The translations under genes and the position numbers were made by a program. Below are positions 25,851-34,552 of a stretch of DNA of 64,000 bases, piece by piece (positions within the stretch are counted from its first letter, which is position 1; each line of letters starts with the position of its first letter). Where the stretch lies: assembly GCF_009708215.1 (NCBI RefSeq), contig NZ_CP046175.1, forward strand, positions 4,898,001 through 4,962,000, read 5' to 3'. The notes beneath the pieces were generated by a model. That model was not told the origin of the DNA, ran no database searches, and saw nothing but the letters and a program-made list of their open reading frames with translations. This DNA is from Occultella kanbiaonis. GTDB lineage: Bacteria > Actinomycetota > Actinomycetes > Actinomycetales > Beutenbergiaceae.

Positions 25851-26503
25851 CCGCAGCCCAGACCTCCTCGTACGCGCCGGGCCGAACCGAGCGCTGGTAC
25901 GGCTGGGCGGACGCGATCGGCTACGTGGCGGTCCTGAACGTCCTGATCCTCGTGTTCACGCTTGCCGGCGGCGTGGTGCTGGGGTTCGCCCCTGCGGTCG
26001 CGGCCGCCGTCACGTGCAGCCGGGGCCGGATCCGCGGTGAGGCCCAGCCGCTGCTGCGCACGTTCGCCTCGGCCTGGCGCGAACAACTGCGCCGGGCGAA
26101 CCTGCTCGAGGCACCCGGTTGGCTCCTGCTGGCGATCCTCGGGCTGAATCTCACTGCGTTCTGGGGTGAGCCGGGTAGCACCGCGCTGGTGGTCGCCCTG
26201 GTCGCGGCCGCGGCATTGACCGTCACCCACCAGCTCCTCGTGATCACCATGGACGCCCACTACACGCTGCGCGCCAGGGACTGCCTTCGCCTCGCGTTCG
26301 CGTTCGCCCTCCGATTCCCCGGCGTCCCCCTCCTGCTCGCCGCCACGACCACCCTCGTGGCCGCCGTCACCGCGTGGCTGCCAGGCCTGCTGCCCACCGT
26401 CTCGATCGGCGTCTGGCTGTACCTGTGCACCGCACTGTGCCTGTCCTTCTTCGCCGCCAACGACCGCCAGGTCGAGGCGGATTCCTCCAGCACCACCGTT
26501 TGA
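25847..26503 (+). CDS. YesL-like DUF624 membrane protein of the RG-I operon
   Basis: This roughly 218-residue integral membrane protein of the DUF624 family has hydrophobic segments including YVAVLNVLILVFTLAGGVVLG, aligned with the paralogue at 4.1-4.7 kb. Its role in oligosaccharide import is unknown, but both copies stand with LplB/YtcP-type importers. GTG at 25847 is chosen because it overlaps the leader stop; the in-frame ATG at 25808 lies in the operator and has no ribosome site. It is the first large gene of the operon. Confidence 0.82.
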   Translation: MTAAQTSSYAPGRTERWYGWADAIGYVAVLNVLILVFTLAGGVVLGFAPAVAAAVTCSRGRIRGEAQPLLRTFASAWREQLRRANLLEAPGWLLLAILGLNLTAFWGEPGSTALVVALVAAAALTVTHQLLVITMDAHYTLRARDCLRLAFAFALRFPGVPLLLAATTTLVAAVTAWLPGLLPTVSIGVWLYLCTALCLSFFAANDRQVEADSSSTTV

Positions 26504-26535
26504 CCTCGCCAAAGATGACGAAAGGAACACCGACC

Positions 26536-28098
26536 ATGACACCGAGGAAGCGACTGCGAGCACCGCTCGCGATCCTGACCGTGACCGGCCTCGCGCTGAC
26601 CGCCGCATGCACGAGCGGGGGTGACGACCCGGACGGCGGCGACGGCGGCGACAGCGCCGGCGGCGACGCGCTCTCGAGCCTGTCCATCATGGCGCCCTAC
26701 TTCGCGGCCGTGCCTCCGGAGGAGGATGACCTGATCGACCAGGCACTCAGCGAACTGACCGGGGTCGACCTGACCGTGCAGTGGGTGCCGAACACCGACT
26801 ACGGCGAGCGCACCAACGTGGTCCTCGCCGGGGACGACATCCCGGACGTGATGGTGATGGGCAAGACCCCGGCGTTCGTGCAGACGGCGGAGGCCGGCGG
26901 GTTCTGGGAGCTCACCGACTACCTCAACTCCGGTGACTACCCGAACCTCGTCTCGGAGAACCCCGAGGTCCAGGAGGCGACCAGTGTGAACGGGCACGTC
27001 TACGGCGTCTACCGCGCCCGCGACGTCATCCGGCACTGCATCATCCTCCGGGCGGACTGGTTGGAGAACCTCGGCCTCGAGCAGCCGGAGACGGTCGAGG
27101 AGCTCTACGAGGTGGCGCGCGCGTTCACCGAGGACGACCCCGACGGCAACGGCGCCGATGACACCTACGGGTTCATCAATCCCGCATGGCCTGGATCGAT
27201 CGGCTCGGGCAGCCCCTATGACGCGATCGAGCTCTGGCACGGCGCCGGGAACGTGTGGTTGGAGGACGGCGGGGAACTGGTGCCGTCATTCACCACCGAC
27301 GAGTGGATGGAGGCCGTGGAGTACGAGCGTGACCTCGTCCAGAACGGCTACACGAACCCGGACTACGCCACGATGGACCCGGCCACCTGGAACGAACCGT
27401 TCCTGAACGGCGAGGGCGGCATCATCGTGGACGTCCAGTCCCGGGCGCCGCAGCTGGTGGAACTCTTCCGCGAGCAGGACCCGGAGAACGCCGAGAACTA
27501 CGTCGCTCTCGTCGGGCAGCCCGAGGGGCCCCACGGGACGTTCGCCATGCCCACCGCCGGCTACTCGAACTTCCTGGCCATCCCGCGGTCCTCCGTGGAG
27601 ACCGAGGAACAGCTTGAGCAGGTGCTCCAGGTCCTGAACGACATGAACAGCACCGAAGCGCAGATCCTGCTGAACAACGGCATCGAGGGTGACAACTTCA
27701 CCGTCGAAGACGGGTACGCGGTCTACAACGAGGACCGCCAGGACTTCACCGACCAGGTGAGCGGGGCATGGGCGCAGCTCGGCACGAACGTGGCCGGCTA
27801 CGACGCGTACTCGACCCAGCCGGCCACCCCGTACGACGAGGAGCTGGCCCAGCTCCGGCTCGACCTGCAGGCGGAGGACCTCGAGAACGCGGTGTTCAAC
27901 CCGGCCGCCTCGCTGGCCTCCGAGACCTACCAGTCCAGCGGCACCCAGCTCGACACCCTGATCTCGGACGCACGCCTGCAGTTCGTCGCCGGTCAGATCG
28001 ACGAGGCGGGCCTGCAGGACGTGATCGACCGCTGGCACTCCCAGGGCGGCGACCAGGTCATCGCCGAACTGAACGAGCTCTACAGCGAACTCGGCTGA
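26536..28098 (+). CDS. Solute-binding lipoprotein of the RG-I oligosaccharide ABC importer
   Basis: A type II signal peptide ends in the lipobox LTAAC, followed by a Gly/Asp-rich tether and a LplA-like binding domain, 520 residues in total. AAAGGAA lies 9 bases before the ATG. It should capture rhamnogalacturonan-derived oligosaccharides and deliver them to the two permeases downstream. It is a distant homologue of the binding protein at 6.7-8.3 kb. An intercistronic palindrome follows the stop and may keep its expression above that of the permeases. Confidence 0.92.
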   Translation: MTPRKRLRAPLAILTVTGLALTAACTSGGDDPDGGDGGDSAGGDALSSLSIMAPYFAAVPPEEDDLIDQALSELTGVDLTVQWVPNTDYGERTNVVLAGDDIPDVMVMGKTPAFVQTAEAGGFWELTDYLNSGDYPNLVSENPEVQEATSVNGHVYGVYRARDVIRHCIILRADWLENLGLEQPETVEELYEVARAFTEDDPDGNGADDTYGFINPAWPGSIGSGSPYDAIELWHGAGNVWLEDGGELVPSFTTDEWMEAVEYERDLVQNGYTNPDYATMDPATWNEPFLNGEGGIIVDVQSRAPQLVELFREQDPENAENYVALVGQPEGPHGTFAMPTAGYSNFLAIPRSSVETEEQLEQVLQVLNDMNSTEAQILLNNGIEGDNFTVEDGYAVYNEDRQDFTDQVSGAWAQLGTNVAGYDAYSTQPATPYDEELAQLRLDLQAEDLENAVFNPAASLASETYQSSGTQLDTLISDARLQFVAGQIDEAGLQDVIDRWHSQGGDQVIAELNELYSELG

Positions 28099-28103
28099 TC
28101 GAC

Positions 28104-28135
28104 GGTGCGGGGGCCGGTCGACCGGCCCCCGCACC
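28104..28135 (+). terminator. Perfect 32-base palindrome between binding-protein and permease genes
   Basis: The 16-base halves are exact reverse complements (GGTGCGGGGGCCGGTC and its complement), starting 6 bases after the stop codon. No U-tract follows. It corresponds in position to the hairpin at 6669-6701 in the other importer operon and probably tunes the ratio of binding protein to permeases. Confidence 0.7.
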
Positions 28136-28159
28136 ACCCCACCCTGAGAGGAGGCGCGC

Positions 28160-29131
28160 ATGGCCACGCTCATCGAGGCCGAGGCTGCAAGCGGCGGCGC
28201 GGACATCACGCAGCGGCCGCTGAACCGGCGCAACGTGCGCGAGACGATCGTGCGCTACCGGTGGCTGCTGTTGCTGATGCTGCCGGGTATCACTTACTTC
28301 GTACTGTTTCGGTTCTGGCCCATGTACGGGGCGCAGATCGCCTGGCGTGACTACATTCCGTTCCTGGGGATCGAGGGCAGCGAGTGGGTGGGCTGGAAGC
28401 ACTTCGAGGACTTCTTCACCAACCCCGACTTCCCGCGTCTGCTCGGGAACACGCTGATCCTGGCAGCGCTGAGCCTGTTCATCGCGTTCCCGCTGACGAT
28501 CGTGATGGCGCTGCTGCTGAACGAGCTGCGGTTGAACATCCTCAAGCGGACCGTGCAGACCCTGGTCTACGTCCCGCACTTCCTGTCCTGGACGGTGGTG
28601 GTCTCGCTCACCGGGCTGCTGTTCGCGATCGGCAACGGCCCGTTGTGGACCGGGGTGAACGACCTGCTGGGCACCGACATCAACTTCCTTACCGATCCGG
28701 CCTGGTTCCGGCCGCTGATCGTGCTGCAGGACGTCTGGAAGAACACCGGTTGGGGCACCATCATCTTCCTGGCCGCGCTCGCGAGCGTGGACCAGGAGCA
28801 GTACGAGGCCGCGATCATCGACGGCGCCGGCCGCTGGCAGCGGGTCTGGCACATCACGCTGCCCTCGATCCGTTCCACGATCATCGTGCTGCTGATCCTG
28901 CAGACCGGTCAGATCCTGAACACCGGGTTCGAGCAGATCTACCTCATGTCCAACCCCCTGAACCGCACCGTCGCGGACGTGTTCGACACCTACGTCTACT
29001 TCGTCGGGATCCAGCAGGGCTCGTACTCCTACGCCACGGCCGTCGGCCTGGCCAAGGCGATCGTCGGCGTCATCCTGATCTTCGGGACGAACTGGATCGC
29101 CAAGCGCTTCAACCAGCAGGGGATCTTCTGA
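28160..29131 (+). CDS. Carbohydrate ABC transporter permease (LplB type)
   Basis: The 323-residue six-helix permease has the family signature FWPMYGAQIAWRDYIPF near helix one and the coupling loop QYEAAIIDGAGRWQRVWHITLP. GAGAGGAGG stands about 6 bases before the ATG. It is the partner of the downstream YtcP-type permease, with overlapping stop/start (TGATG). Homologous importers in Bacillus (YtcQP-YteP) take up rhamnogalacturonan fragments, in agreement with the lyase and esterase genes here. Confidence 0.92.
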   Translation: MATLIEAEAASGGADITQRPLNRRNVRETIVRYRWLLLLMLPGITYFVLFRFWPMYGAQIAWRDYIPFLGIEGSEWVGWKHFEDFFTNPDFPRLLGNTLILAALSLFIAFPLTIVMALLLNELRLNILKRTVQTLVYVPHFLSWTVVVSLTGLLFAIGNGPLWTGVNDLLGTDINFLTDPAWFRPLIVLQDVWKNTGWGTIIFLAALASVDQEQYEAAIIDGAGRWQRVWHITLPSIRSTIIVLLILQTGQILNTGFEQIYLMSNPLNRTVADVFDTYVYFVGIQQGSYSYATAVGLAKAIVGVILIFGTNWIAKRFNQQGIF

Positions 29132-30012
29132 TGGCCAGGGTCAAGTACCGGTTCAACACCCCGGCCGGCAAGGTGTTCGATGCCGTCAACGTGATCGTTC
29201 TGATCGGCGTCGGCACCATCGCGATCCTGCCGTTCCTGTACGTGCTCGCCGGCTCGTTCGCCACCGAGTACGAGCTGACCACCCGGCCGTTCTTCCTCTG
29301 GCCGAACGAGTTCACGACGGACGCCTACGCCTCGATCCTCAGCTCGAGCGTGTTCGTGCGCGCGTTCGTCACGACCATCGTCGTCACCGGCGTCGGTACC
29401 GCGATCCAGCTCGTCCTGACCGCGCTGATGGCCTACCCGTTGTCCAAGATCGACCTGCCCGGGCGGCGCACCATCATGTCCCTGGTGGTGTTCACCATGG
29501 TGTTCTCGGCGGGCCTGATCCCGACGTTCCTGGTCGTGAAGCAGCTGGGCCTGCTGGACACCTACTGGGCCCTGATCCTGCCTGCGGCGATCAACCCGTT
29601 CAGCCTGATCATCATCAAGAACTTCTTCCAGGAGCTCCCGAAGGAACTCGAGGAGTCGGCCAAGATCGACGGCGCGAACGAGCTGCGGATCCTGCGCAGC
29701 GTGGTCATGCCCCTGTCCAAGCCGGTGCTGGCCACGTTCGCCCTGTTCTACGCCGTCGGGATCTGGAATGACTACATGTCACCCCTGATCTACCTCAACG
29801 ACACGTCCAAGTGGACCCTGCAGATGTTCCTGCGCCAGGTCACCGCCGCGTCCTCCCTCACCGCCGAGGACCTCGGCAACGAGCTGCCACCACCGGCCCA
29901 GGGCATCAAGTTCGCCGTCGTCATGGTCGCCACCATCCCGGTCCTGCTCGCCTACCCGTTCCTCCAGAAGCACTTCGCCAAGGGCATGCTGATCGGGAGC
30001 GTGAAGGGATGA
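29131..30012 (+). CDS. Carbohydrate ABC transporter permease (YtcP type)
   Basis: The 293-residue membrane protein has six predicted helices, the coupling loop ELEESAKIDGANELRILRSVVMP and the conserved end KGMLIGSVKG. It overlaps both neighbours (TGATG with the LplB-type gene, ATGA with the esterase gene), so the transporter and the esterase are produced from one coupled message. As with the first importer, the energising ATPase must be encoded elsewhere. Confidence 0.92.
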   Translation: MARVKYRFNTPAGKVFDAVNVIVLIGVGTIAILPFLYVLAGSFATEYELTTRPFFLWPNEFTTDAYASILSSSVFVRAFVTTIVVTGVGTAIQLVLTALMAYPLSKIDLPGRRTIMSLVVFTMVFSAGLIPTFLVVKQLGLLDTYWALILPAAINPFSLIIIKNFFQELPKELEESAKIDGANELRILRSVVMPLSKPVLATFALFYAVGIWNDYMSPLIYLNDTSKWTLQMFLRQVTAASSLTAEDLGNELPPPAQGIKFAVVMVATIPVLLAYPFLQKHFAKGMLIGSVKG

Positions 30013-30650
30013 GGATCCTGCTCGCCGGTGACTCCACCGTGGCGGCCTGCCCGCCGCACGAGGCACCGATGTCCGGCTGGGGTGCACACCTGGCCACGTT
30101 CACGCCCGGCGTGGTGGTGCACAACTTCGCCAGGGGCGGCGCCACCACGGCGTCACTGCGGGCGGACGGGCTCTGGGACGCGCTGCTCTGGGAGGCTGCC
30201 GCGGGTGACGTCGTCGTGCTGCAGTTCGGCCACAACGACGCCAAGCAACCCGAGGTCCTCGGGGCGCGCGCGGGCTACACCACCAACCTGGTTCGGATGC
30301 TCGCCGAGGCACGCCGGGCCGGAGCCGCGCCGGTGCTGTGCACGAGCGTGCAACGGCGCGCATTCGCCGCAGGCGCGCTCAAGCCGACCCACGGAGACTA
30401 CCCGGCTGCCGTCCGGGACCTGGCCGCGGCCGAGCGGGTGCCGCTGATCGACCTGACCGCGGCCACCACGGCGCTGTACGAGGGCCTCGGCGAGGACGGG
30501 TCCCGGTCGCTGTTCACGCAGTTCGGCCCCGGTGAGCACCCCAACTACCCCGACGGCGTCACCGACGACACCCACTTCAACGTCACCGGCGCGACCGCCG
30601 TGGCCCGGATCGTCGCCGACGCACTGGCGCCGCTCCTCGCTACGGCGTGA
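30009..30650 (+). CDS. SGNH hydrolase, rhamnogalacturonan acetylesterase type
   Basis: The 213-residue GDSL/SGNH esterase has block I GDSTVAACP (nucleophile Ser), block II Gly in FARGGATT, block III GHND and block V DDTHFN (catalytic Asp-His). It is closest to rhamnogalacturonan acetylesterases, which remove acetyl groups from galacturonic acid in RG-I. There is no signal peptide, so it would act on imported fragments. It lies in the operon between the permease and the exo-lyase-like gene and would clear acetyl groups before lyase action. Confidence 0.88.
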   Translation: MRILLAGDSTVAACPPHEAPMSGWGAHLATFTPGVVVHNFARGGATTASLRADGLWDALLWEAAAGDVVVLQFGHNDAKQPEVLGARAGYTTNLVRMLAEARRAGAAPVLCTSVQRRAFAAGALKPTHGDYPAAVRDLAAAERVPLIDLTAATTALYEGLGEDGSRSLFTQFGPGEHPNYPDGVTDDTHFNVTGATAVARIVADALAPLLATA

Positions 30651-30684
30651 GAGCACCGGACCTCCACACCGACCCAGGAGCCTC

Positions 30685-33387
30685 ATGCCCGCCGACTCGA
30701 CCGCTGCACCGTCCGCGACCATCCAGCACGCCACCGTGAGCCCGCCGCCCGACACCGCCCTGCACTGGCTCGAGGACACCCCAGCCGCCACGACCGGCGT
30801 CACGTGGGGCGTGCCCTGGGCCCGTGGGGCGCTGGCCGCCGGCACCCCGATCGCCCTGCGGACCGCGGGCGGGAGCCCGGAGCCGGTGCAGACCTGGGTG
30901 ACCGCGACCTGGCCGGACGGATCCGTGAAGTGGACAGCCCACGCAGCGGCCCCGGCCGCGCCGACCGACGCGTACGCGCTCGAGGCCGGCACCGAGCCGA
31001 GCCGGCCGGCCCGGGCGGTGTCCGTCACCGAGACCGGCGAGGACGTGCTCGTGGACACCGGCGCGATCCGGATCAGGGTGCCGCGCACGGGCGAGCACCT
31101 GATCGCCGAGATCGAGACGGACGGCCGGGTCGTCGCCAGCGCCGGCCGCCTGGTCAGCCTGCTCGCCGCCGGCCCCGACGACGACGGCCCGCAGCCGCGC
31201 ACACCGTTCTCCTCTCGCGTGCGCATGGTGACCGTCGAGCAGAGCGGTCCGCTGCGCGCCGTGCTGCGCATCGACGGCGTGCACGGCAGCGACGGCACCG
31301 ACGGCACCGACGGCGGCGCCCGCGAGTGGCTGCCGTTCACCGTGCGCCTGTACGCCTACGCCGGCTCACCCACGGTGCGCCTGATGCACTCCTTCGTCTG
31401 GGACGGCGACGCCGACCGCGACTTCCTCGCCGGCCTCGGGGTCCGGTTCGACGTCCCGCTGCGCGAGCAGCCCCACGACCGGCACGTGCGCCTGGCCGGC
31501 AGCGCCGGCGGGTTCCTCACCGAGGCCGTGCGAGGCATCACCGGCCTGCGCCGTGACCCCGGCAGCGAGGTCCGCGCCGCCCAGGTGGCCGGCCGGCCCA
31601 CACCACCGACCGCCGACTGGGCCCCCGCCGTCGCGCAGCGGCTGCACTGGGTGCCCACCTGGAACGACTGGTCGCTGCACCAGGGCAGCCCGGACGGTTA
31701 CACCGTCCGCAAACGCACGGCCGACGGCGTGGGCTGGGTCGGCATCGGCGGCGGCACCCGGGCCGGTGGGTACGCCTACCTCGGCGACACCTCCGGCGGG
31801 CTGGAGCTCGGCCTACGGGACTTCTGGAAGGGCGCGCCCACCCAGATCGACGTGCGCGGCGCCACGACCGACGTCGGTGAGTTGACGGTCTGGCTCTGGT
31901 CGCCGGAGTCGCGGGCGATGGACCTGCGGTTCTTCCACGACGGGCTCGGCCAGGACGGCTACGCCGACCAGCTGGACGCGCTGGAGATCACCTACGAGGA
32001 CTACGAGCCCGGCTTCGGCGATGCCAACGGCATCGCCCGCACCCACGAACTGAGCCTGACCGCGGTGGCGGGGACGCCGTCGTCGGCCGTTCTCGCGACC
32101 CGCGCGGCGGCCCTGGCGACGCCCCCGCTCCTGGTCACCGACCCGGACCGGCTGCACGCGGCCGGGGTGTTCGGCGACTGGGACCCGGTGGACCGGTCCA
32201 CGCCGGCGCGGGCCGCGATCGAGGACCGCAACGACTTCCTGCTCGCGTTCTACCTCGACCAGGTGGAGCAGCGCCGCTGGTACGGGTTCTGGGACTACGG
32301 CGACGTCATGCACACCTACGACGCTGACCGGCACACCTGGCGCTACGACGTCGGCGGGTACGCCTGGGACAACTCCGAGCTGTCCCCGGACCTGTGGTTC
32401 TGGCTGTCGTTCCTGCGTTCGGGCCGGGCGGACCTGTTCCGGCTCGCGGAGGCGATGACCCGGCACACCGGTGAGGTGGACGTCTATCACGCGGGCGCCT
32501 TCGCGGGCCTTGGCACTCGGCACAACGTCCAGCACTGGGGGTGCAGCGCGAAGCAGCTGCGGATCTCGAACCCGGCCTACCGGCGCTTCTACTACTACCT
32601 GACGGCGGACGAACGGGTCGGCGACCTGCTCGACGAGCTGGCCGGCTCCGAGCGCGCGCTGCTCGGCGTGGACGCCACTCGCAAGGTCCGCTCGGACGTC
32701 TACTCCCCCGACCCGGCCGCCCTGTCCGTCGGGCTCGGCACCGACTGGGGCGCACTGGCCGCGACCTGGCTGACCCGGTGGGAGCGGCACGGGGACACCA
32801 CCGCCCGGGACAAGCTGCTCGGCACCATGGCGGACATCGGCGCACTGGCCAACGGGTTCCTCACCGGGGAGGCGCGCCTCGACCTGTCCACCGGCCGGTT
32901 CGACACCTCCCGCGAGCGGCTCGCCCTCTCGCACCTGAGCGCCGTGTTCGGCCTCGTGGAGGTGTGCTCGGAGCTGATCGACCTCGCGGACGTGCCGGGC
33001 TTCGAGCGGGCCTGGCTGCAGTACTGCCGGCTCTACCTGGCGGACGCGGCCACCCAGGAGGCGGAGCTCGGTCAGAGGCTCACCGGGATCTCCTTGATCC
33101 AGGCCCACAGCCGACTCACCGCGTATGCCGCCCACCGCACCGACGATGCCGAGCTGGCCGCCTTCGCGTGGCGGCGGTTCTTCGTCGACTCGGGGGACAT
33201 GGTCAACCGCAACGCCCTGCAGCGGGTGCCGGACTGGTCACGCAGCCGGATCGACGGGCCGGAGGTGGCCGAACCGGTGGACGAGGCCCCGTTCGTGTCG
33301 ACCAACGATGCCTCCCAGTTCGGACTCGCGGCGATCCAGAACCTGGCCCTGATCGGGAACCACCTGGAGGGGACGAACCCGGCCTGA
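30685..33387 (+). CDS. PL26-like exo-rhamnogalacturonan lyase family protein
   Basis: The 900-residue protein has an N-terminal beta-rich domain, then a helical-barrel region with aromatic-rich motifs (GFWDYGDVMHTYD, YAWDNSELSPDLWFW, HNVQHWGC). The overall pattern resembles the exo-rhamnogalacturonan lyase family founded on the Penicillium PcRGLX enzyme. It would release unsaturated GalA-Rha disaccharides from RG-I ends. No signal peptide is seen. AGGAG lies 5 bases before the ATG. A short Gly-Thr-Asp repeat (near 31290) probably forms a loop. The assignment rests on recognition of family pattern and context, not on a search. Confidence 0.75.
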   Translation: MPADSTAAPSATIQHATVSPPPDTALHWLEDTPAATTGVTWGVPWARGALAAGTPIALRTAGGSPEPVQTWVTATWPDGSVKWTAHAAAPAAPTDAYALEAGTEPSRPARAVSVTETGEDVLVDTGAIRIRVPRTGEHLIAEIETDGRVVASAGRLVSLLAAGPDDDGPQPRTPFSSRVRMVTVEQSGPLRAVLRIDGVHGSDGTDGTDGGAREWLPFTVRLYAYAGSPTVRLMHSFVWDGDADRDFLAGLGVRFDVPLREQPHDRHVRLAGSAGGFLTEAVRGITGLRRDPGSEVRAAQVAGRPTPPTADWAPAVAQRLHWVPTWNDWSLHQGSPDGYTVRKRTADGVGWVGIGGGTRAGGYAYLGDTSGGLELGLRDFWKGAPTQIDVRGATTDVGELTVWLWSPESRAMDLRFFHDGLGQDGYADQLDALEITYEDYEPGFGDANGIARTHELSLTAVAGTPSSAVLATRAAALATPPLLVTDPDRLHAAGVFGDWDPVDRSTPARAAIEDRNDFLLAFYLDQVEQRRWYGFWDYGDVMHTYDADRHTWRYDVGGYAWDNSELSPDLWFWLSFLRSGRADLFRLAEAMTRHTGEVDVYHAGAFAGLGTRHNVQHWGCSAKQLRISNPAYRRFYYYLTADERVGDLLDELAGSERALLGVDATRKVRSDVYSPDPAALSVGLGTDWGALAATWLTRWERHGDTTARDKLLGTMADIGALANGFLTGEARLDLSTGRFDTSRERLALSHLSAVFGLVEVCSELIDLADVPGFERAWLQYCRLYLADAATQEAELGQRLTGISLIQAHSRLTAYAAHRTDDAELAAFAWRRFFVDSGDMVNRNALQRVPDWSRSRIDGPEVAEPVDEAPFVSTNDASQFGLAAIQNLALIGNHLEGTNPA

Positions 33388-33398
33388 GCGGTGGCAGG

Positions 33399-33947
33399 TC
33401 AGGGCTGGCTGCGGTTGTAGAACGCGCGCGCCTTCGCCCGGTTGCCGCAGAGGTCCATCGAGCACCAGGACCGCGACCGGTTGCGGGACTGGTCGTAGTA
33501 CGCCCACCGGCAGCTCGGCTCACGGCACGCCTTGAGCCGTGACCAGCTGCCGTCCGCGACGGCGAGCACGACCGTCGCGAGCATGGCCGCCAGCGCGGAG
33601 TCGACGGCGGGCAGTCCCGGCCGCGGCACGAGACCCGGCGGCTGGGCGGTGACGTCCACGATCAGCGGCAGCCGCCCCGTCAGGGCCGCGAGATCCTCGC
33701 GGGCGGTGGGGCTGAGGCCATCCCCCCTCGGGCTGCGCACGGGATCGGCGTTGTTGGCCGCGATCAAGGCGCGCAGCCCCTCGCGCACCGCCGCCGCCCG
33801 CGAGACGTCGGCCGTGGACAGCGTGGCAGCGCCAGGCACGAGGTCGCGGGCCGTCAGCCAGGCCGTGAGGTCGGGGACCGCGGCGATCGCGTCGCCGTCT
33901 GCCATGCGCGTGTTGATGAACTCCTCGATCAGGCGTAGCGATGCCAT
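33399..33947 (-). CDS. CGNR zinc-finger, ABATE-domain regulator
   Basis: The 182-residue protein has an N-terminal ABATE domain (LRLIEEFINTRMADGDA) and a C-terminal CGNR zinc finger with CREPSCRWAYYD and WCSMDLCGNRAKARA supplying the cysteines. Such proteins are putative DNA-binding stress regulators of actinobacteria. It is divergent from the VOC gene through an unusually AT-rich 87-base gap and probably controls both. It converges on the exo-lyase gene with an 11-base gap. Confidence 0.88.
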   Translation of the reverse strand: MASLRLIEEFINTRMADGDAIAAVPDLTAWLTARDLVPGAATLSTADVSRAAAVREGLRALIAANNADPVRSPRGDGLSPTAREDLAALTGRLPLIVDVTAQPPGLVPRPGLPAVDSALAAMLATVVLAVADGSWSRLKACREPSCRWAYYDQSRNRSRSWCSMDLCGNRAKARAFYNRSQP

Positions 33948-34034
33948 GCGCCCACTCTAACTACCCATTGACGATGGTTGGATATATAACTAGCGTCAAG
34001 CTGACACCAGTTAGTCGACACGAAGGATCAGCCC
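33948..34034. promoter_or_regulatory. AT-rich divergent promoter region (CGNR / VOC)
   Basis: The gap contains TTGACG and TATATAAC, the most AT-rich stretch in the neighbourhood, and TAGTTA-type words on both sides (33957-33963 and 34008-34014) in opposite orientation that might be operator halves. Promoter positions cannot be fixed by eye. Confidence 0.4.
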
Positions 34035-34370
34035 GTGAGCAGCAGCATTGGCAACATCACCATCGACACCACCGATCTGGCCGGGGCCACCGCCTTCTGG
34101 CAGCAGGTCACCGGCTACGCCGTCGGCTCGTCGGACGAGAGCACCGCGTACCTGGAGGATCCCGCGAAGAGCGGCGTCGGCCTCTCCCTCCAGAACGTGC
34201 CTGAGCCCCGGGTCGGGAAGAACCGCGTGCACCTGGACCTGTTCACCTCCGACCTGGACGGCGAGGTCGGCCGGCTGCAGGGGCTCGGGGCGGCCGAGGT
34301 GGCGCGCCATGACGGCTGGGTGGTGCTGGCCGACACCGACGGCAACCAGTTCTGCGTCGTCGCGGGATAG
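34035..34370 (+). CDS. VOC (glyoxalase-like) family protein
   Basis: The 111-residue protein has the VOC beta-alpha-beta fold pattern, with NITIDTTDLAGATAFW at the start, VHLDLFTSDL in the middle and LADTDGNQFCVV at the end. The GTG start has AAGGA about 8 bases upstream. The function may be detoxification or small-molecule binding; no substrate can be inferred. It is divergent from the CGNR regulator, a common arrangement for VOC proteins under local control. Confidence 0.85.
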   Translation: MSSSIGNITIDTTDLAGATAFWQQVTGYAVGSSDESTAYLEDPAKSGVGLSLQNVPEPRVGKNRVHLDLFTSDLDGEVGRLQGLGAAEVARHDGWVVLADTDGNQFCVVAG

Positions 34371-34379
34371 CCGGCTCGA

Positions 34380-34420
34380 GCGCCGGGCCCGACGGCTACT
34401 GCCGCCGTCGGGCCCGGCGC
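34380..34420 (+). terminator. Terminator hairpin after the VOC gene
   Basis: A perfect 17-bp GC stem with loop TACTGCC starts 10 bases after the stop codon. There is no U-tract, as is normal for this genome. Confidence 0.7.
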
Positions 34421-34552
34421 CTCGGCCGCGTGCCGATCAGGGGTGCAGCGTGACCGCGCCGCCGGATCGCACCGGGTGTGCGCGCCACCCGACGGCCGGG
34501 CCGAACCCGGCATAGGATTCTGCGGCCGCCAACCCACGACCGAGGGAGTTCC

